From assembly GCA_028583415.1 (NCBI GenBank), contig CM053267.1:50435414-50499413 (forward strand): a stretch of DNA of 64,000 nt, given 5' to 3'. Shown here in pieces: positions 49,656 through 62,147 of this stretch (positions are counted from its first letter, which is position 1; each line of letters opens with the position of its first letter). The position numbers and the translations under genes are program-made. Origin of the DNA: Protea cynaroides. Its lineage: Eukaryota > Streptophyta > Magnoliopsida > Proteales > Proteaceae. A model generated the notes under the pieces. It saw only the letters and a program-made list of their open reading frames with translations. It made no database searches and had not been told where the DNA came from.

Positions 49656-50267
49656 GATGCTTGGGTGAAATTTCCTTTTTGTGGATCATGATCTTATGTT
49701 CTACTCATCTCTTGTAACAGAGGCTTTTAAACAAAAATCTCAAACGAAAATTTAGAGATAGCTCAGAATTCCAGATGAAACCGTAAATTTTCCTCAAATT
49801 GACACACAGAAGGCAATATTAATTGCAACCACTAATTTGTCTGTGAAATAGGGGAGAATTCAAGGATGCATGCATACCGTTCCAACCTCCCAATAGGTGC
49901 TGTGCTAGAAATAGAAAGCCCTTATATCAATTGCTTTAAATCTGCAAATCAGAAATATGATGAGCATAACTGAAATTTAAACATAGATTGAATCAAAACT
50001 AACAGAATCTTAAATTTTCTTGGTGAATTGAACAAAAAAAAATTATAAGTTGAATAGAGAAAAGGAGACAGGAATGGTCTCCTTCCCCCAAAGCAGCAAG
50101 ACATCACGTCCCCACTCCCAGGGTGGATCATTGGATCTCTCAGCTTTAATATTGAACTCCCACTTGAAGAAAGGATAGAGGAGTCAGATCGAACCCCATT
50201 GCTGAGTCAGGAAAAGGCTGCAAGAGGTGACGTCTTTCAACTTAAAGCTGTGGTTCCAAAATTTTAG

Positions 50268-50510
50268 CAAACAGAGATGATGTTAAAATTGAAAACCCAG
50301 CTGCAGAAACTGAATCATCAGCACTTACAGCGGGTAAGAAAAAATCTGGAAGGGGTCAATTACTACATGAAGAGATGTCAGAAGAAAAGCATGTCATTGC
50401 ATTGAGAAGAACCAGTTCAGAGAAGTTGACTCCTCCTCGAATCCCTGAAAACTATAAAATACATAGATGCAAAGCATTTCAAAGTTCATTCGATAAGTGC
50501 GGCAGTTGAG
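50268..50510 (+). other. Possible plus-strand exon, unidentified
   Basis: After a TTTTAG acceptor-like site a frame stays open for about 80 codons to a TGA at 50508-50510. It has balanced, non-repetitive composition: ENPAAETESSALTAGKKK, then ALRRTSSEKLTPPRIPENYK. It has no ATG near its start and I do not recognise the family. It lies inside the presumed 5'-UTR intron of the primase gene on the opposite strand. It could equally be chance or a gene fragment. Confidence 0.25.
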
Positions 50511-50957
50511 CTGGTTGCAGGAAGGGACCTTTTGTGAAACGAAGAATCAACCCAAAGTAACGATTCTAGGGTTTTGCTTATCTCAGTGATCCTGGTAGTC
50601 GCTGAGAACGAGAGAAGGGTTTAAGAAAGAGGGACAAAAATGGGGTCTCTATGCCAAATCGGAACCTGCAAGTAACGATTTTAGGGTTTTGCTGGGGACC
50701 AAATCCTGGATTCCAATCTTCGTTGAGAGAGAGAGAGAGAGAGGGGAGAGTGAGACAGAGAGGAGAGCAGAGGAAATAGAAGAAGAGAGAAGTGAAGAGA
50801 GGAATACCTTTCTTCCTCCGAGCTTCTTTCCTCTCGTTTGTCAGAAAAAGTTGAGAGGAAAAGTAGAGTGAGATCGGGTTCTCAAATAATAACTCAAACG
50901 ATTTTAGCTCGGGACCGTTTTAGGGTTACAGGAGTAAGAGATAGATAAATAGAGAGC

Positions 50958-50982
50958 GAAAGAGAGAGAGAGAGAGAGAGAG
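50958..50982. repeat. (GA)n microsatellite in the primase leader
   Basis: About 12 GA units directly downstream (in transcription sense) of the inferred 5'-UTR exon donor. A shorter GA run is at 50725-50742. Confidence 0.8.
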
Positions 50983-50995
50983 GAAGGAAATGTAC

Positions 50996-51190
50996 CTCAG
51001 TTGCAGGAAATTCCAATCGTTGCTTAGGCGATTCCAACCAGTCTGCCTTTGCGAAGAGGATGAAAACGATAAACTAGAGCGATGCCTTTGCGAATGAAAG
51101 AGAGAAACCAGAGCTGATGCTTTCGCGAGCTTGGAAGAAGAATGTAAGAAGATATCCTCAAGTTTTATCGGAGAGTAGAAATTTAGGTGG
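50996..51190 (-). other. PRIM1: Inferred primase 5'-UTR exon
   Basis: On the minus strand this stretch is a TC-rich leader-like sequence ending ATTTCCTGCAACTGAG before a GTACAT donor (GT at 50995-50994). The matching acceptor would be the TAG at 47886-47884, 15 bases before the primase ATG. The transcription start is assumed to be just below the E2F-type site. This is inference; only the splice signals and composition are seen. Confidence 0.45.
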
Positions 51191-51198
51191 GAGCTGTT

Positions 51199-51209
51199 TT
51201 TGGCGGGAA
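51199..51209. promoter_or_regulatory. E2F-type binding site upstream of primase
   Basis: TTTGGCGGGAA on the plus strand fits the E2F consensus TTTSSCGS and, on the other strand, reads TTCCCGCCAAA. E2F sites are known to drive S-phase genes, including replication enzymes, in plants. Its place just upstream of the inferred primase leader fits such a role. Confidence 0.6.
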
Positions 51210-51267
51210 CTCTGGTATTTTTTTTTCTCCCCATTTTTTTCTTTTTTTTCTTTTTTTTTTTTTTTTT

Positions 51268-51309
51268 GGGGGTGGGGGGTGGGGGGTGGGGGGTGGGAGA
51301 GGGGGTGGG
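51268..51309 (+). promoter_or_regulatory. G-run tract able to form a G-quadruplex
   Basis: Several runs of three to six G separated by single T lie just after a long T tract (51238-51267), 60-110 bp from the E2F-type site. Four or more G runs of three or more in about 40 bases meets the usual G4 pattern. The role is inferred. Confidence 0.55.
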
Positions 51310-51479
51310 ATTTCACCCAACCCCTTGGATTTTAGTATTTTACCATTAATTCATGCAACCTCAAACTTTGCCTATAATTTCAACCACACCCGATACAGTC
51401 TAAGTATTTTACGATAAAATGAAAAAATCTATTTTACCCAAAGCATAGATTTTTGTTCAAAAATTAAATAAAAAAAATC

Positions 51480-52440
51480 TATTTCTTTTAAAAGTAAGAT
51501 CTCTTCTTGGCTCATCTCTTGAGAGAAAGAGAGTGCAGTGTTACTCTCTTCTTCAACTCCGTTTCTCCTCCGACGGTAGAAAATGGTGACCCTATTTGCA
51601 CTAGTAAGTCTCCGGCTAAACTCCCCCTTCCCCCTCCCTTGGTTCTATGTGTGCAATTTGCCACTGTTTCTGATGAGATCTCTCAATTTACTTTCAGTAT
51701 ACCTGAAGCTCATCAATGTGTGAATAACAGAAAATGGCATCGGTACACTCTTCAACAAGCGTTATTGGTCTCAAGCTTACTTCTTCTTCTATTTTTTCCC
51801 CCTCAGTCAATTAGCAGCAAGTCCAAAAACTAACCTTGCAGGATAAGTTTTCAAGCAGGACAAGTTTTCAATAATTATAATATGTTCCCGAAACAGATGT
51901 CGTGTAAAAGAGAACTACGAGGTCTGTGATCCAATTGATCTCCTTTCATTCATCTCGTTTGCAATTTCTTTTTCCTTTAACCATAACTAAGTTGTTTTCC
52001 TTCAAATTACAACATCAGGAATCAGCATTTGTTCAAACGCATTGTGGTCACTCAGGATTAACAGGAAAAGAAAGCGCCGCAATCAATGTCAACAATGAAT
52101 CAAAGCTGAATGAAATTGAAAATGAAGAGAGAGAAGCTGTTCTACTTACAAGAAGAGAGCTGCATATAGTTCAAGAAAGTCGTCACTTGGTTGAAGATTT
52201 GAAGCAGCCCACATTTAATGTGACTGTGTGACGATGTTTGTGTGCTTATGGAGAGGAAGAGAAAGAATGAGGAATTACCTGAGTCTCATCACCTTGATGG
52301 CCGACTCAATGGCTAATTCCAAACCCTCTCCATTAAACCTCACTACTTGCTCTCTGTGATTTTCTTTCCAGCTTCTGCGATTTGGGTTCTTCGGAGTTCC
52401 TAATTGAAAGGGAGTGAGGAAACAATAGTTTTCAGTTTTA
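51480..52440. other. Possible small transcription unit, unidentified
   Basis: A plus-strand frame after an AG at about 52018 stays open to TGA at 52229-52231 with non-repetitive composition (QTHCGHSGLTGKESAAIN, then ELHIVQESRHLVEDLKQPTF). A strong GTAAGT donor lies at 51604. On the minus strand 52282-52400 looks like a leader ending CTCAG before GTAATT. These hints conflict in strand and no known family is recognised, so no gene is called. Confidence 0.25.
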
Positions 52441-52695
52441 CGATTTTACTTTTACGATAGGTATTTATCTAAAAAAAAAAGACTGGAAATTGAAAAAGGT
52501 TAAAATAGTAAATTAATATTATTAGAGGGCAATTTTGGCATTATATGATTTTTAATCTTACCACTTCATCACTTAACCTTCCCCCCAATATTTTACATTT
52601 CAAGGGGGGTGGGTAAAATTATTGACAAAATTTGGGATTGTGTGAATTAAATGTATAGTTCAGGGGGATGAAAATTTTTTTTATTTTTTTTTATT

Positions 52696-53330
52696 CACAT
52701 TGATTCCAATTTTTTAAACGCCATTTTCTTTCTAAGACTGCGAAGACTTTGGATCACTTGCATGTACACGTATTCTTCATGGGACTCCATCACCATCAAT
52801 GTGCGTGGGATCACATTGATTCCAATTTTTTAAACGCCATTTTCTTTCTAAGACTGCGAAGACTTTGGATCACTTGCATGTACACGTATTCTTCATGGGA
52901 CTCCATCACCATCAATGTGCGTGGGACCCATTAGATATAGACGGTGATAGGATCACATGGAGGATACAAATAGACGCACGTGAACTATTTTTTATTGAGA
53001 GGAGTTCGGATCACCTGTATATAGATGTACTATTCTTGGGACTCCATCACCATCAATGTGGTGTGGGACCCACTAGATAAGAACGGTGATAATATGACAT
53101 GGAGGATACAAATTCATACAAGTGAACTATTTTCAATTGAGGGGAGTTCGGATCACCTGCATGTACATGTACTTTTCATGGGACTTCATCACCATCAATG
53201 TGGTGTGGGATCCACTGGATATAAACGGTGATTGAATCACATGGAGGATACAAATACATGCACCTAAACTATTTTTAATTGAGAGGAGTTCAGATCACCT
53301 ACAAATACGTGTACTCTTCATGAGACTTCA
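52696..53330. repeat. Tandem array of a dispersed repeat of roughly 115-125 bp
   Basis: The first two copies (from 52696 and 52812, offset 116 bp) are almost identical. Three more diverged copies follow, each with GGATCACCTGCATGTACATG-like, CTTCATGGGACTCCATCACC and CAATGTGGTGTGGGACCCAC words. Relatives occur near 120-290, at 56290-56380 (inverted) and at 63800-64000. Confidence 0.85.
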
Positions 53331-53414
53331 GCTCCCAAATTGGTCTGTTAGAATCGGAATCACTAATCACCGTTTGGAATAATCAGAAAATTGAAGGACA
53401 AAAATATCGTATAA

Positions 53415-53416
<2 letters not shown>

Positions 53417-53484
<68 letters not shown>
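53417..53484. repeat. (AT)n microsatellite
   Basis: About 34 AT units without interruption. Confidence 0.95.
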
Positions 53485-53489
<5 letters not shown>

Positions 53490-53492
<3 letters not shown>

Positions 53493-54053
53493 TTTATTTA
53501 TTTTTTTATTTATTTTTTCATTACAACCAAACACACCCAAAGAGAAAAAATGAATGCTCAATTTATGTTTGACCATTTGACCTAGTTTTGACTCTTCATA
53601 AGAAACCATTTAATAATATTCTATGGCAAAAGGTTTCATGGAGTTACTAATCGTACGTCGAGAGCCCTCTTTTGCAAACCGAACAACAGCTTGCTTTTAC
53701 CAGGGTCTCCATTGAATTCTCATATGAGCAGAAACTGAAGGATATGAAAGGATCAATGATGATGTTGCTATAATGCATAATGATAGATCATGTAATTTTG
53801 GTAGAGTATAATGTTCTATTGATAATTTTTACAAATTGTTTAAGTTAATTGTCTTACTCATGCTTAAGGGATACGATTGAACATAACAGTTGAGTAGTTG
53901 ATGATAGAGGCGGTTAAGATTGGTGTTCTCACCCGGAATGACCCGGTTCATGTAACTGTGAAGTCAGTATGGGCCCGTGGGATTATTTAGGCCAAAGATC
54001 TAGATACTTGTCATTAAAGTCTAGATATTCGTCATTAGCAAAAACAGAAAAAA

Positions 54054-54085
<32 letters not shown>

Positions 54086-55235
54086 AGGGAAAGAACAAAG
54101 AGGGATGTTCTCACAGATCCTTAATTGAAAAATAATTATTTATAAAAAAAAAAATAGAGAATTAGTTTAAAACATTAAGACTGAATAGCATAACTGATTA
54201 TGGATCAGATGATTTATAAGACTGTGCCTCACTTGCACTTACGGGCATATTCCATGTGATCTCATCTCTGTCCATAAGGTGCGGAACCATGGAGTGGAAG
54301 TTTGGGAAAAACCCAAATCCCTCTCTTGGTGTGGTGACGACCATAATGCTCTTCATTCGTTTTCTGACGCATTACTTGTCATGTGTCGGCCATCTATTGG
54401 TGGGTAGTTTTTTATGCACATCAATTCCAAAGGCCATACTTCTCGTCAACCATGATCAATGGATGACTTAACATATGTTGATTCCAAAGCAAATTTCCAT
54501 AATGTTAACCTGCCATTTATGTTAAAAACCTTTGATCCATTCATGTCTTAAAATCTTTCGAAATGTCTACAAAAGGGTCCAATTTGGGCGGGGCTAACAT
54601 GAACCCAATAAGGCCCAGTCTGAATTTTGAACTAGGATAGGCCAATATTAAGAGTTGTATTTTGAAATCCAAGAGTTGGGTTAGAACTAGGCCCAATCCA
54701 AATGGAATGGATTAAGATTTACACAACCTGGCCCCTGCCTGGCCTGAGTTTCACACTTGACTTACAACTCACATCTTTTAATCCCGTTTCCTCTTATGAT
54801 TAAGAAACAAAAAATTAAAAAAATTAAAACAGGGGAAAAAAAAGTATATTTCTTTGAATGCTGTTCTAGAACTCTACTTTCCTGCACGGTTTACTTAGGA
54901 ATGGATTATTGCGTTGTTAACGTTTATAACATGGTAATTTTGAAACCTAAATTTTGTAGACAAATAGGCCCCATGTTATTTCATTTAGTATCAAATCTCT
55001 ATCCAAATCGAGTTTGCCAAATGAAAAAATTAAGCTTTGAAAAATAAAGCATATGGGAAAGTGTATGCACAATCATTTTTTGAGTTTTATTAAAACATAT
55101 ATGAGGATGCATGTCAAAATATAAGAAGTTATTTAATTAACTTAAGTTATAAATTTGACATGTGACTAATCTATATTATGTCTTGCTTATCCAACGGTAA
55201 AAATATCTAGATCAATCACTTTTTTCATGTGGCAT
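53490..55235. other. Intergenic sequence, nothing recognised
   Basis: AT-rich, with a poly(A) region at about 54050-54087. Open frames here (for example 54256-54471, 54757-55047) have no family resemblance and are taken as chance. Confidence 0.5.
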
Positions 55236-55239
55236 AGTG

Positions 55240-55500
55240 ATCGTGTGGGGTATCCAAATCCTCTCCTTCCAGAGGTTAGGGAGGAGGGGAAGCACCCTCA
55301 TTAGATGGACGACACATGGAGTTCAGGTAAATCAGAGCTCTCCATCCGAGCCTACACCCCTTGTTGGCTCAGCGTGTCAGCTCGAATGGAGGGCTCGGAT
55401 TCACTCGAGCCCTAGTTGTCGGCCATCTAATGGAGTTGCCACCCTTCCTCCCGAATGTTTAGAAAAAAAAGATGTGGATTCCATCATGGGCAGCACAGAT
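55240..55500. repeat. Foldback (inverted-repeat) element
   Basis: Facing arms of about 110 bp (about 55245-55360 and 55380-55497) share GGGAGGA, CATTAGATGG, CGACA and CTCTCCATCCGAG or CCCTCCATTCGAG words in complementary order, separated by a short centre. It is likely a MITE-type hairpin; the target duplication is not resolved. Confidence 0.65.
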
Positions 55501-56714
55501 CCCTTCCTAAACAGACTGCGTAAATAAACTTTTGCCAATGTTCTAGATTCTCTAGTCTAAACTAAATATTATAGATCATTAATTATAATATTCCACAAAG
55601 ATCCAAAAAAAAGAGAGTCAAATTTGTTTTAGATTTTGCTTTCCCCACGGAAAAGCATTCATGATTTTAGATATCCACTCAACTCATTTTTAAGTTATGG
55701 ACTATTATAATCATCAGAATAATGGGATCCATTATCATGCCCTCTCATATTTAATATTTTTCTCTCTCCCTTTTGACATTCTTTCTAAATATGGGAAGCC
55801 GCACACTATAAGTGATATCATTTCCCAAATCTATTGATGTGGTATTGGAGAAAACCACACTAGTGTGGTGGAAAACCCTGTCCCTAAAATCCTAGAGTTA
55901 TGTTTGGTTGCAAGGAAATGAGAAAGGGAAGTAAAGGGAATTTTCCTTTTGAGTCGTTTGATTGTAGACTCACTCAGCTCAACTTATCTAAATCACTCAG
56001 TTTTTATTTTATTTATGAGAATGGGTTCACTTGTTGGGACACCCGGAAAAGAATATCTAGTTCACAATTATTTCTGTCATTTGATGAATAGGTAACTCCA
56101 AGCAGGTTCCTATATATATTCATTTATCAAATTTCGATCTAAACAAATGCTTTTCCTGCAGATAGTAAAGTTAAATTACATTTAGACATCAAAAAAATGT
56201 CTGAATTACCATGAGGATATATATGGGTAAACAAGAATAGTTTACCTATATATACTTGCATCCTCTCTTAGATCCCATCATTTTTCATATCAAATGGTTT
56301 CTACATTCCAAAGGTGTGACCCACACCACATCGTTCATGATGGGATCCTCGAAAGGATACAAGTACACACAGGTGATATGAACTCTACATAAGACATGCG
56401 ATTACGTGAGAAGGGAAATGATACAATTTGATTCTGAAATTTAACATGCAGTTAATATCCAATCATTCTTTAGACATCTAATGGCTGAAAAATACCGATT
56501 ATGGTTGGACTTGGAACCTCGCAGGTGCTAGAGAAAGCCCAGAGCAGATCCGATGGCTGAAAGTCACTTGTCGCACATACCCATATATTAATATGGGCGC
56601 CTGATGATCCTTGAGCGTCGGATCCACACGGACTCTCTCCTGAACTGGAGAGGATTTTCTTTCCAATATGCTTCCACATGACATAATTAATTGTGTGTAT
56701 TAGATATCTCTCTC

Positions 56715-56764
<50 letters not shown>

Positions 56765-58912
56765 TGAAAGTAATAGCCCTATGTTATGGCCGCCCTTCGA
56801 TTTACCGTTTTTTTTTCGCAACTAATTTTGTGATGTCGTGTACACTTACCAACTCATATTGGCATATTGGGGCAAGATCTGATGGTAGAAGTGAATGCTA
56901 TGAGAGTACTTCACCTTCTTGGTATATATGTTGGGAATTAGAATCCATATTGATGAATCAAAATGATTAAAGAGGATTATCCGGAAGAATGTTCTTTCAA
57001 AAAGGATACAATTACGTATAGATGAACTATTCTGGAAGAACATGAATAAAACTAAGACCCCGCAACCTTGGAGAGTGGTTGAACCAGAAAACTTGTTTTT
57101 ATTGCCACCATATTATAAGCCAAGGATGATCTATAGTTCTTCTCGACAATAATTTTTTTTTATATATTATTCATAATTTTTTTGAGAGTTGGTTGCAAAA
57201 ATATTAAACTCCCCACGACATTCAAGGGACAAAGCAGTCATCAGTGCTTGTCATTGAGCATGAGTCTTGCTACTCTTAGCAAAGGCTGCTTTATAACTCT
57301 TCGATTTCATTGTTTTGACCTTTTTTTTTAAATAAAATAAAAGCAATCGACTTCTACTAACTTCTTTGTGATCTTCTTTCTTCTTGTTCCTTTGATTTTT
57401 TTTTTATTATTTTTTTAAATCTTGTTTTAAGTGGGGTGGGCATGGTTCAAGAGCACAGAATAATGAATCAATTTCCAATCAGACTCTTTAGGATTGCTTT
57501 TTCCATGAATGCAAGGTGATTTCAAAGTTTTTTTTGTCGAGTTAAGGCTCTTTGGTATGTATTGTAGAATTTATTATATAATACATTATAACATATATAT
57601 ATAGTTGTTTGGTATGATTTAAAGTATTTAGTTATATTTAAAAAAATTAATATAATCTAAAATCTACAAATAGGTTATAAGGTGTTTATCATTATTGTGA
57701 TAATCTATTATTACTTCTTTATGTCTAGTGGTATTAAATGATTATTATGACTCATAATTTATTTTCATAAATGATTTATTATAAACAATTCATAAACATA
57801 AATATAAATTATACCAAAGAGAGCCTAAGCCTGATCTAGGCCAATTCAATTAGGAATTGAATCAAGATCATGGGCGGCTGATCTATTCCCAAGTCCATGC
57901 ACTTGAACCTAGCTTTGAGGTGATGGTGACTTCGAGTTTGAAAATTAGAATTGACCTTAATTAGAGATACGTAGAGGGTTTTACAATAAATATGGAAACC
58001 TAATTGATAATGATACAATCATATGCAAATGCAAATGGTGTAATATACATTTTTTTTTTCTTGATATAGACATATCAAGTTTTACTCAAAATGCCAAATC
58101 GGAATTGACCAAGTGGATTAAATATATACAAAGAAAAATACTAATAACATTAAAGAGGGTGTATAGGATTAAACTTGAGTATGAAGTTTGATACATGATC
58201 AATCTATGACAATCGAAATTAATTGCCACGTCACCTTTCCAAGTGGCAACTTGATGTTGGACTGGAAGATACCCTCCTTGCCAAACTATAACTAAGAAAA
58301 CTTTTGCCACTTATTTTGATCAATTATTTGATCTTCAACTGTTAGAATTTTTATTGTTTTTCAACAAAACATTGCCAATTCCATTGAGCATGAAAGTTAA
58401 CATGTGAATTATGAAAACTTCTATAACTCTCTGTCCTTCCAATGACTGGAAGAGCTAGAGAGTGATCCAAGGCTGTCAGATCATTCTCTAAGCGACCTAG
58501 CCACTGGAAAGAATCCAGTCGCTCTTTAATCTACCTCATGTTAACTATTAAGCCCTTTCTATGTGGACTGTGGAAAGAACTCGAATCAAATTTTAATTAA
58601 ACCAAAATGTAGCGCATAATAATGTTCGATTTTTTTTTTATAAACATAATGTTAGATTAGTTAGCTACTCATCGAATAATTTAAAAAAGAGAGCAAAATG
58701 TACTTAGACATATTTAAGTAAACACACGTGTTAGATAAGAATTTATTAGAAAAATACTTTTGGATAACTTTTTCTAACCACTAGATAGGTTTGATTGGTT
58801 GATGAATCCTGTCAGGTGATACACTCCCTATATTTTTCTTTACGTATGTGATGACCATGCATGGATTTAGAGGGTTTTTTTTTTTTTTTTTTCTCATACA
58901 ATTTATGATATA
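55500..58912. other. Intergenic sequence with simple repeats
   Basis: No gene is recognised. A (GA)n microsatellite lies at 56717-56762. An inverted copy of the dispersed repeat lies at 56290-56380. The rest is AT-rich. Confidence 0.5.
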
Positions 58913-58921
58913 TATAAAGTA

Positions 58922-60706
58922 GGGTAAATTACACATACACCTTCTTTACTGCAGTGAAACTACACAGAATTATCTTGCTTTTACAAAAGTTACACAGAAT
59001 ACCCCTCTAACAATGCTATCATACAATCTCACTCACACCATTACTTTCAACTTAACGGTAGAGACTCAATTTTTTTAAAGATGAAAATACCCTTAAAAAA
59101 GACTGCTCCGATTCCAATGAGGGTTTTGGTTCCATTCCCAATTTGATTGGAACCAGTTTCAGGGAAGAACCCTCATGAATTTGTGGAAGACATAACTGAG
59201 TTTTCGGTTGCTAAGATGGTAGAGAAGATCATAGCTCTAACTCTGGAAGCAACAATTACAAGGGATCAAGATATGATATTGCAAGAGGAAGGGAATCGAA
59301 TAGGAGAAGAAGAAGATTGTAGGGAAAAAAAATTGAAGAAACAAAATAGCTCTGAAAGTTCAGCTGGGAATTCAGGCACTGAATCGTAAATTCGCTTCAC
59401 AGAGATCATTCTGGAAGGAGGATTGCGAACAACAAAGACTGTTTCCATCTCCTTAGACTCTCGACCACCTCCGCAGTTCAGTTTTCCTATCAGTTTTATT
59501 TCCGTGTTGCCAGAATTCTGGTCGGAGAGGTCTAGTATGAGTTCTGATGACTGATAATTGAGGGTTGTGAAATTCACAAACCCTATTCCATTGAAGAAGA
59601 AGAAGAAGAAGACAAAGAAGAACAACAGGCAGGGGAGGAAGAAGAAGAGGACGGGGGCATAGAGATGAAGATCTATAAGAAGAAAGTAATCTGGAATTTA
59701 GATCCAAATTGGAAGATGCCATCTTGGGTAATCTTCTATTCTCTCGTTCTCAAAATGGTTTGGGATCGGAAAGTACCTTGAAGGGAATTCCCTATGTATC
59801 TCCCTCTAGGGAGTTCCTCTGTTACCCAGTGAAGGCCACCATGGCACCGATGCCGTCCTCATTTAGTTCCTAATAGCCAAAGATTTTAAGGTTTCTGAAG
59901 CACTTGAGATGCTCCGGAAGACTTTGATTTGGCCAAAGGAGTAAAAGATTGAGGGGGTTTTAGAAGAGAAGTTGGTTTCACATCTTCAAAATGCACATAT
60001 ATCAAATTTGTTTCAATAGCCTTGCCTCGTACACATCCAAAATTTGACCTAGCTTATTCTGGTTCTCCTCCACAACTGTTGAATCAGGTTTCATATTCAT
60101 TATAAAAGTTATTCTGGTTCTCCTCCACAACTGTTGAATCAGGTTTCATATTCATTATAAAAGGCTTCACCGCTTGTTCAAAAACTAGCTTCATAGCAAC
60201 TGAATCGTATTGGTGAGCTTCAACCTCCATCCACACCGATACGGGAGCCATCTTCTTCAGGTCATGGAACAGGAGCTCTGTTCCCTTCCCATGGTGCTCA
60301 AATGCGATGTGCTTAGTCATTGCTCTCGATTCTGCAAAAATCAAACAAGGATTCATTTCAGAATCAACCCTAATTAGTGAAAAAGTGAATGCATAAGGGA
60401 ATTAGAGGGATATTCTGTTGCTCTTCTCTACCAACTTTTTTAGAAGGATTATTTCTTCTCCATTAAGAAACAGAATTGAACTGAAGAAACAGATAGAAGT
60501 GACCCTCTGTCGAATGAACTTTCTTTGCTTTTTTAAGAGTATTTTTGTCTTAAAAAAATTGACCATCTTCCGTTAAGTTAAAAGTAATGGTGTAGGTGAG
60601 AGTGTATGATAACATTGTTAGAGGGATATTTTGTGTAATTTTTATAAAAGCAGGATAGTTATGTGTAGTTTCACTAAAGTAGAGGGGGTGTCTGTGTAAT
60701 TTACCT
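58922..60706. mobile_element. Mutator-like element with 9-bp TSD, possible gene capture
   Basis: The termini GGGTAAATTACACA and the complement of AGGTAAATTACACA extend into imperfect inverted repeats of about 190 bp (58922-59100 and 60535-60706). An exact 9-bp duplication TATAAAGTA flanks it (58913-58921 and 60707-60715). No transposase is visible. The interior has open, non-repetitive frames, for example minus 60356-60084 (ESRAMTKHIAFEHHGKG, HDLKKMAPVSVW) and plus 59147-59389. These look like captured gene pieces, but the donor genes are not recognised. Confidence 0.85.
60054..60163. repeat. 55-bp tandem duplication inside the MULE
   Basis: Two identical adjacent copies start TTATTCTGGTTCTCC at 60054 and 60109. 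As 55 is not a multiple of three, it shifts any reading frame that crosses it. Confidence 0.85.
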
Positions 60707-62147
60707 TATAAAGTAAATATAGAAATACTTTAAATTTAATATACACCTGATTTAGGGCAGACTTTATTTTTATTTATTTATTTTTAATTTTTTGTTCTAC
60801 TTATATCTATCTGCCCTATGTTGCAAGGGAGGAAGATAGTAGGGGTAAAGAAGGTCCATTAAGGCAGAATTCTGAAATAGGAAATTGTCGAACCCATGAC
60901 CTTTAAATACCTGCACTCAATTGATTGAACACCAACCAAATTATGCTCGCAGTTGTTCATGCCAAGCTAATTGTGTACTAATCCATGCCAAGAATTATAT
61001 TAGATAGAAAAAAAATATAAGGACCAGGATCGCTTGTAAGACTTCTCTGTAGCAGTGTGGATCCTAGCTGTTGGGATTGTATCGGAATACGTGACTGATG
61101 CGCTCTCAATGATCAGGAATAGCACTACTGCACCGCAGTGCTACGGGTAATTTTTTTTGAAAATATAACGTCACTCGTGAGGTTGTCTTATATAATGTTG
61201 ACATGTGTATATGTTGAACGTTTGAAAAAAAATAATACAAAAAATAAAGCTTTAATTTCTTGAGACAACACCAACTGTATGTCATCTTAATGTATATGAA
61301 GAATGCAATTTTGACTTTTGAGCCTCTAAATCACGCTAGAGGAACTCTGTAAAATAGTCCGACTTCATATTTTATTTTCTTCTCATTCTCTTCCACTTCT
61401 TCCTTCCGTAAATTGTACTTGAGATTTATCACAACATGCATGTTTCATGCACACCTGAACCTGATCAAGGGAAGAAAAATAAATTAATCATAAAAGTGAA
61501 GATTATAAGCTGATTAATTTGCTTGCTTCATGCAAACTGACGCATTTCATTACCTCATACAAATCTGCAACGTGTTGTTACATCCTATTAAAAAAAAAAA
61601 ATATATGTAGTTATCCAATAAGGGTATGGAATATTTTCGAAAATTACTAGACAAATCTAGACCATTCATTTTTATTGTTTTGTTAATCTAAATCATTCAG
61701 AGTTGGGAGTGTGTAGTGTTAGGACCATGCAAAACTTGCATCCCATCAGAAATAGACATGTGGCGCCATGTGGATTTCCGTCCGAAGCTAACATGTGTCG
61801 ACATCTCAAGGATTCAGAGTCATGCACGATTTGGTGCCTGCAGATGGTTGCCCACCTGCGGGAAATTAGCAGCACGATGGCCGGATGACTATTCCATGAC
61901 CTACTTCATGGCGGTTACATTCACGTGTCATCTTCTTAAGAGAGATCAAGTACTCCACCACTCTGTGAGGCAATTTGAAGGTCATTGCAAACCATAATCT
62001 GACCGTTAGATCTTCATCATATGCGACCACAAATAGTGCCTAAAACGCCATGCACAACCCCTCCAATCAAGGGAGGAGAGATCACGAAGACTCCCTATCC
62101 ACCACAACGGCCCCTTGAGATCCTAGAAGGAGTCTCGGTATCAATGC

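Noticed and set aside
50689..50871. Frame of RE/ER repeats
   Set aside because: Translation of the GA microsatellite.
54757..55047. 96-residue open frame in intergenic DNA
   Set aside because: Lys- and Phe-rich composition of AT-rich DNA, no motif, no splice context.
61693..61997. Overlapping frames on both strands around 61.7-62.0 kb
   Set aside because: They mirror each other on opposite strands, lack family motifs and splice context, and resemble chance frames in a slightly GC-richer repeat.
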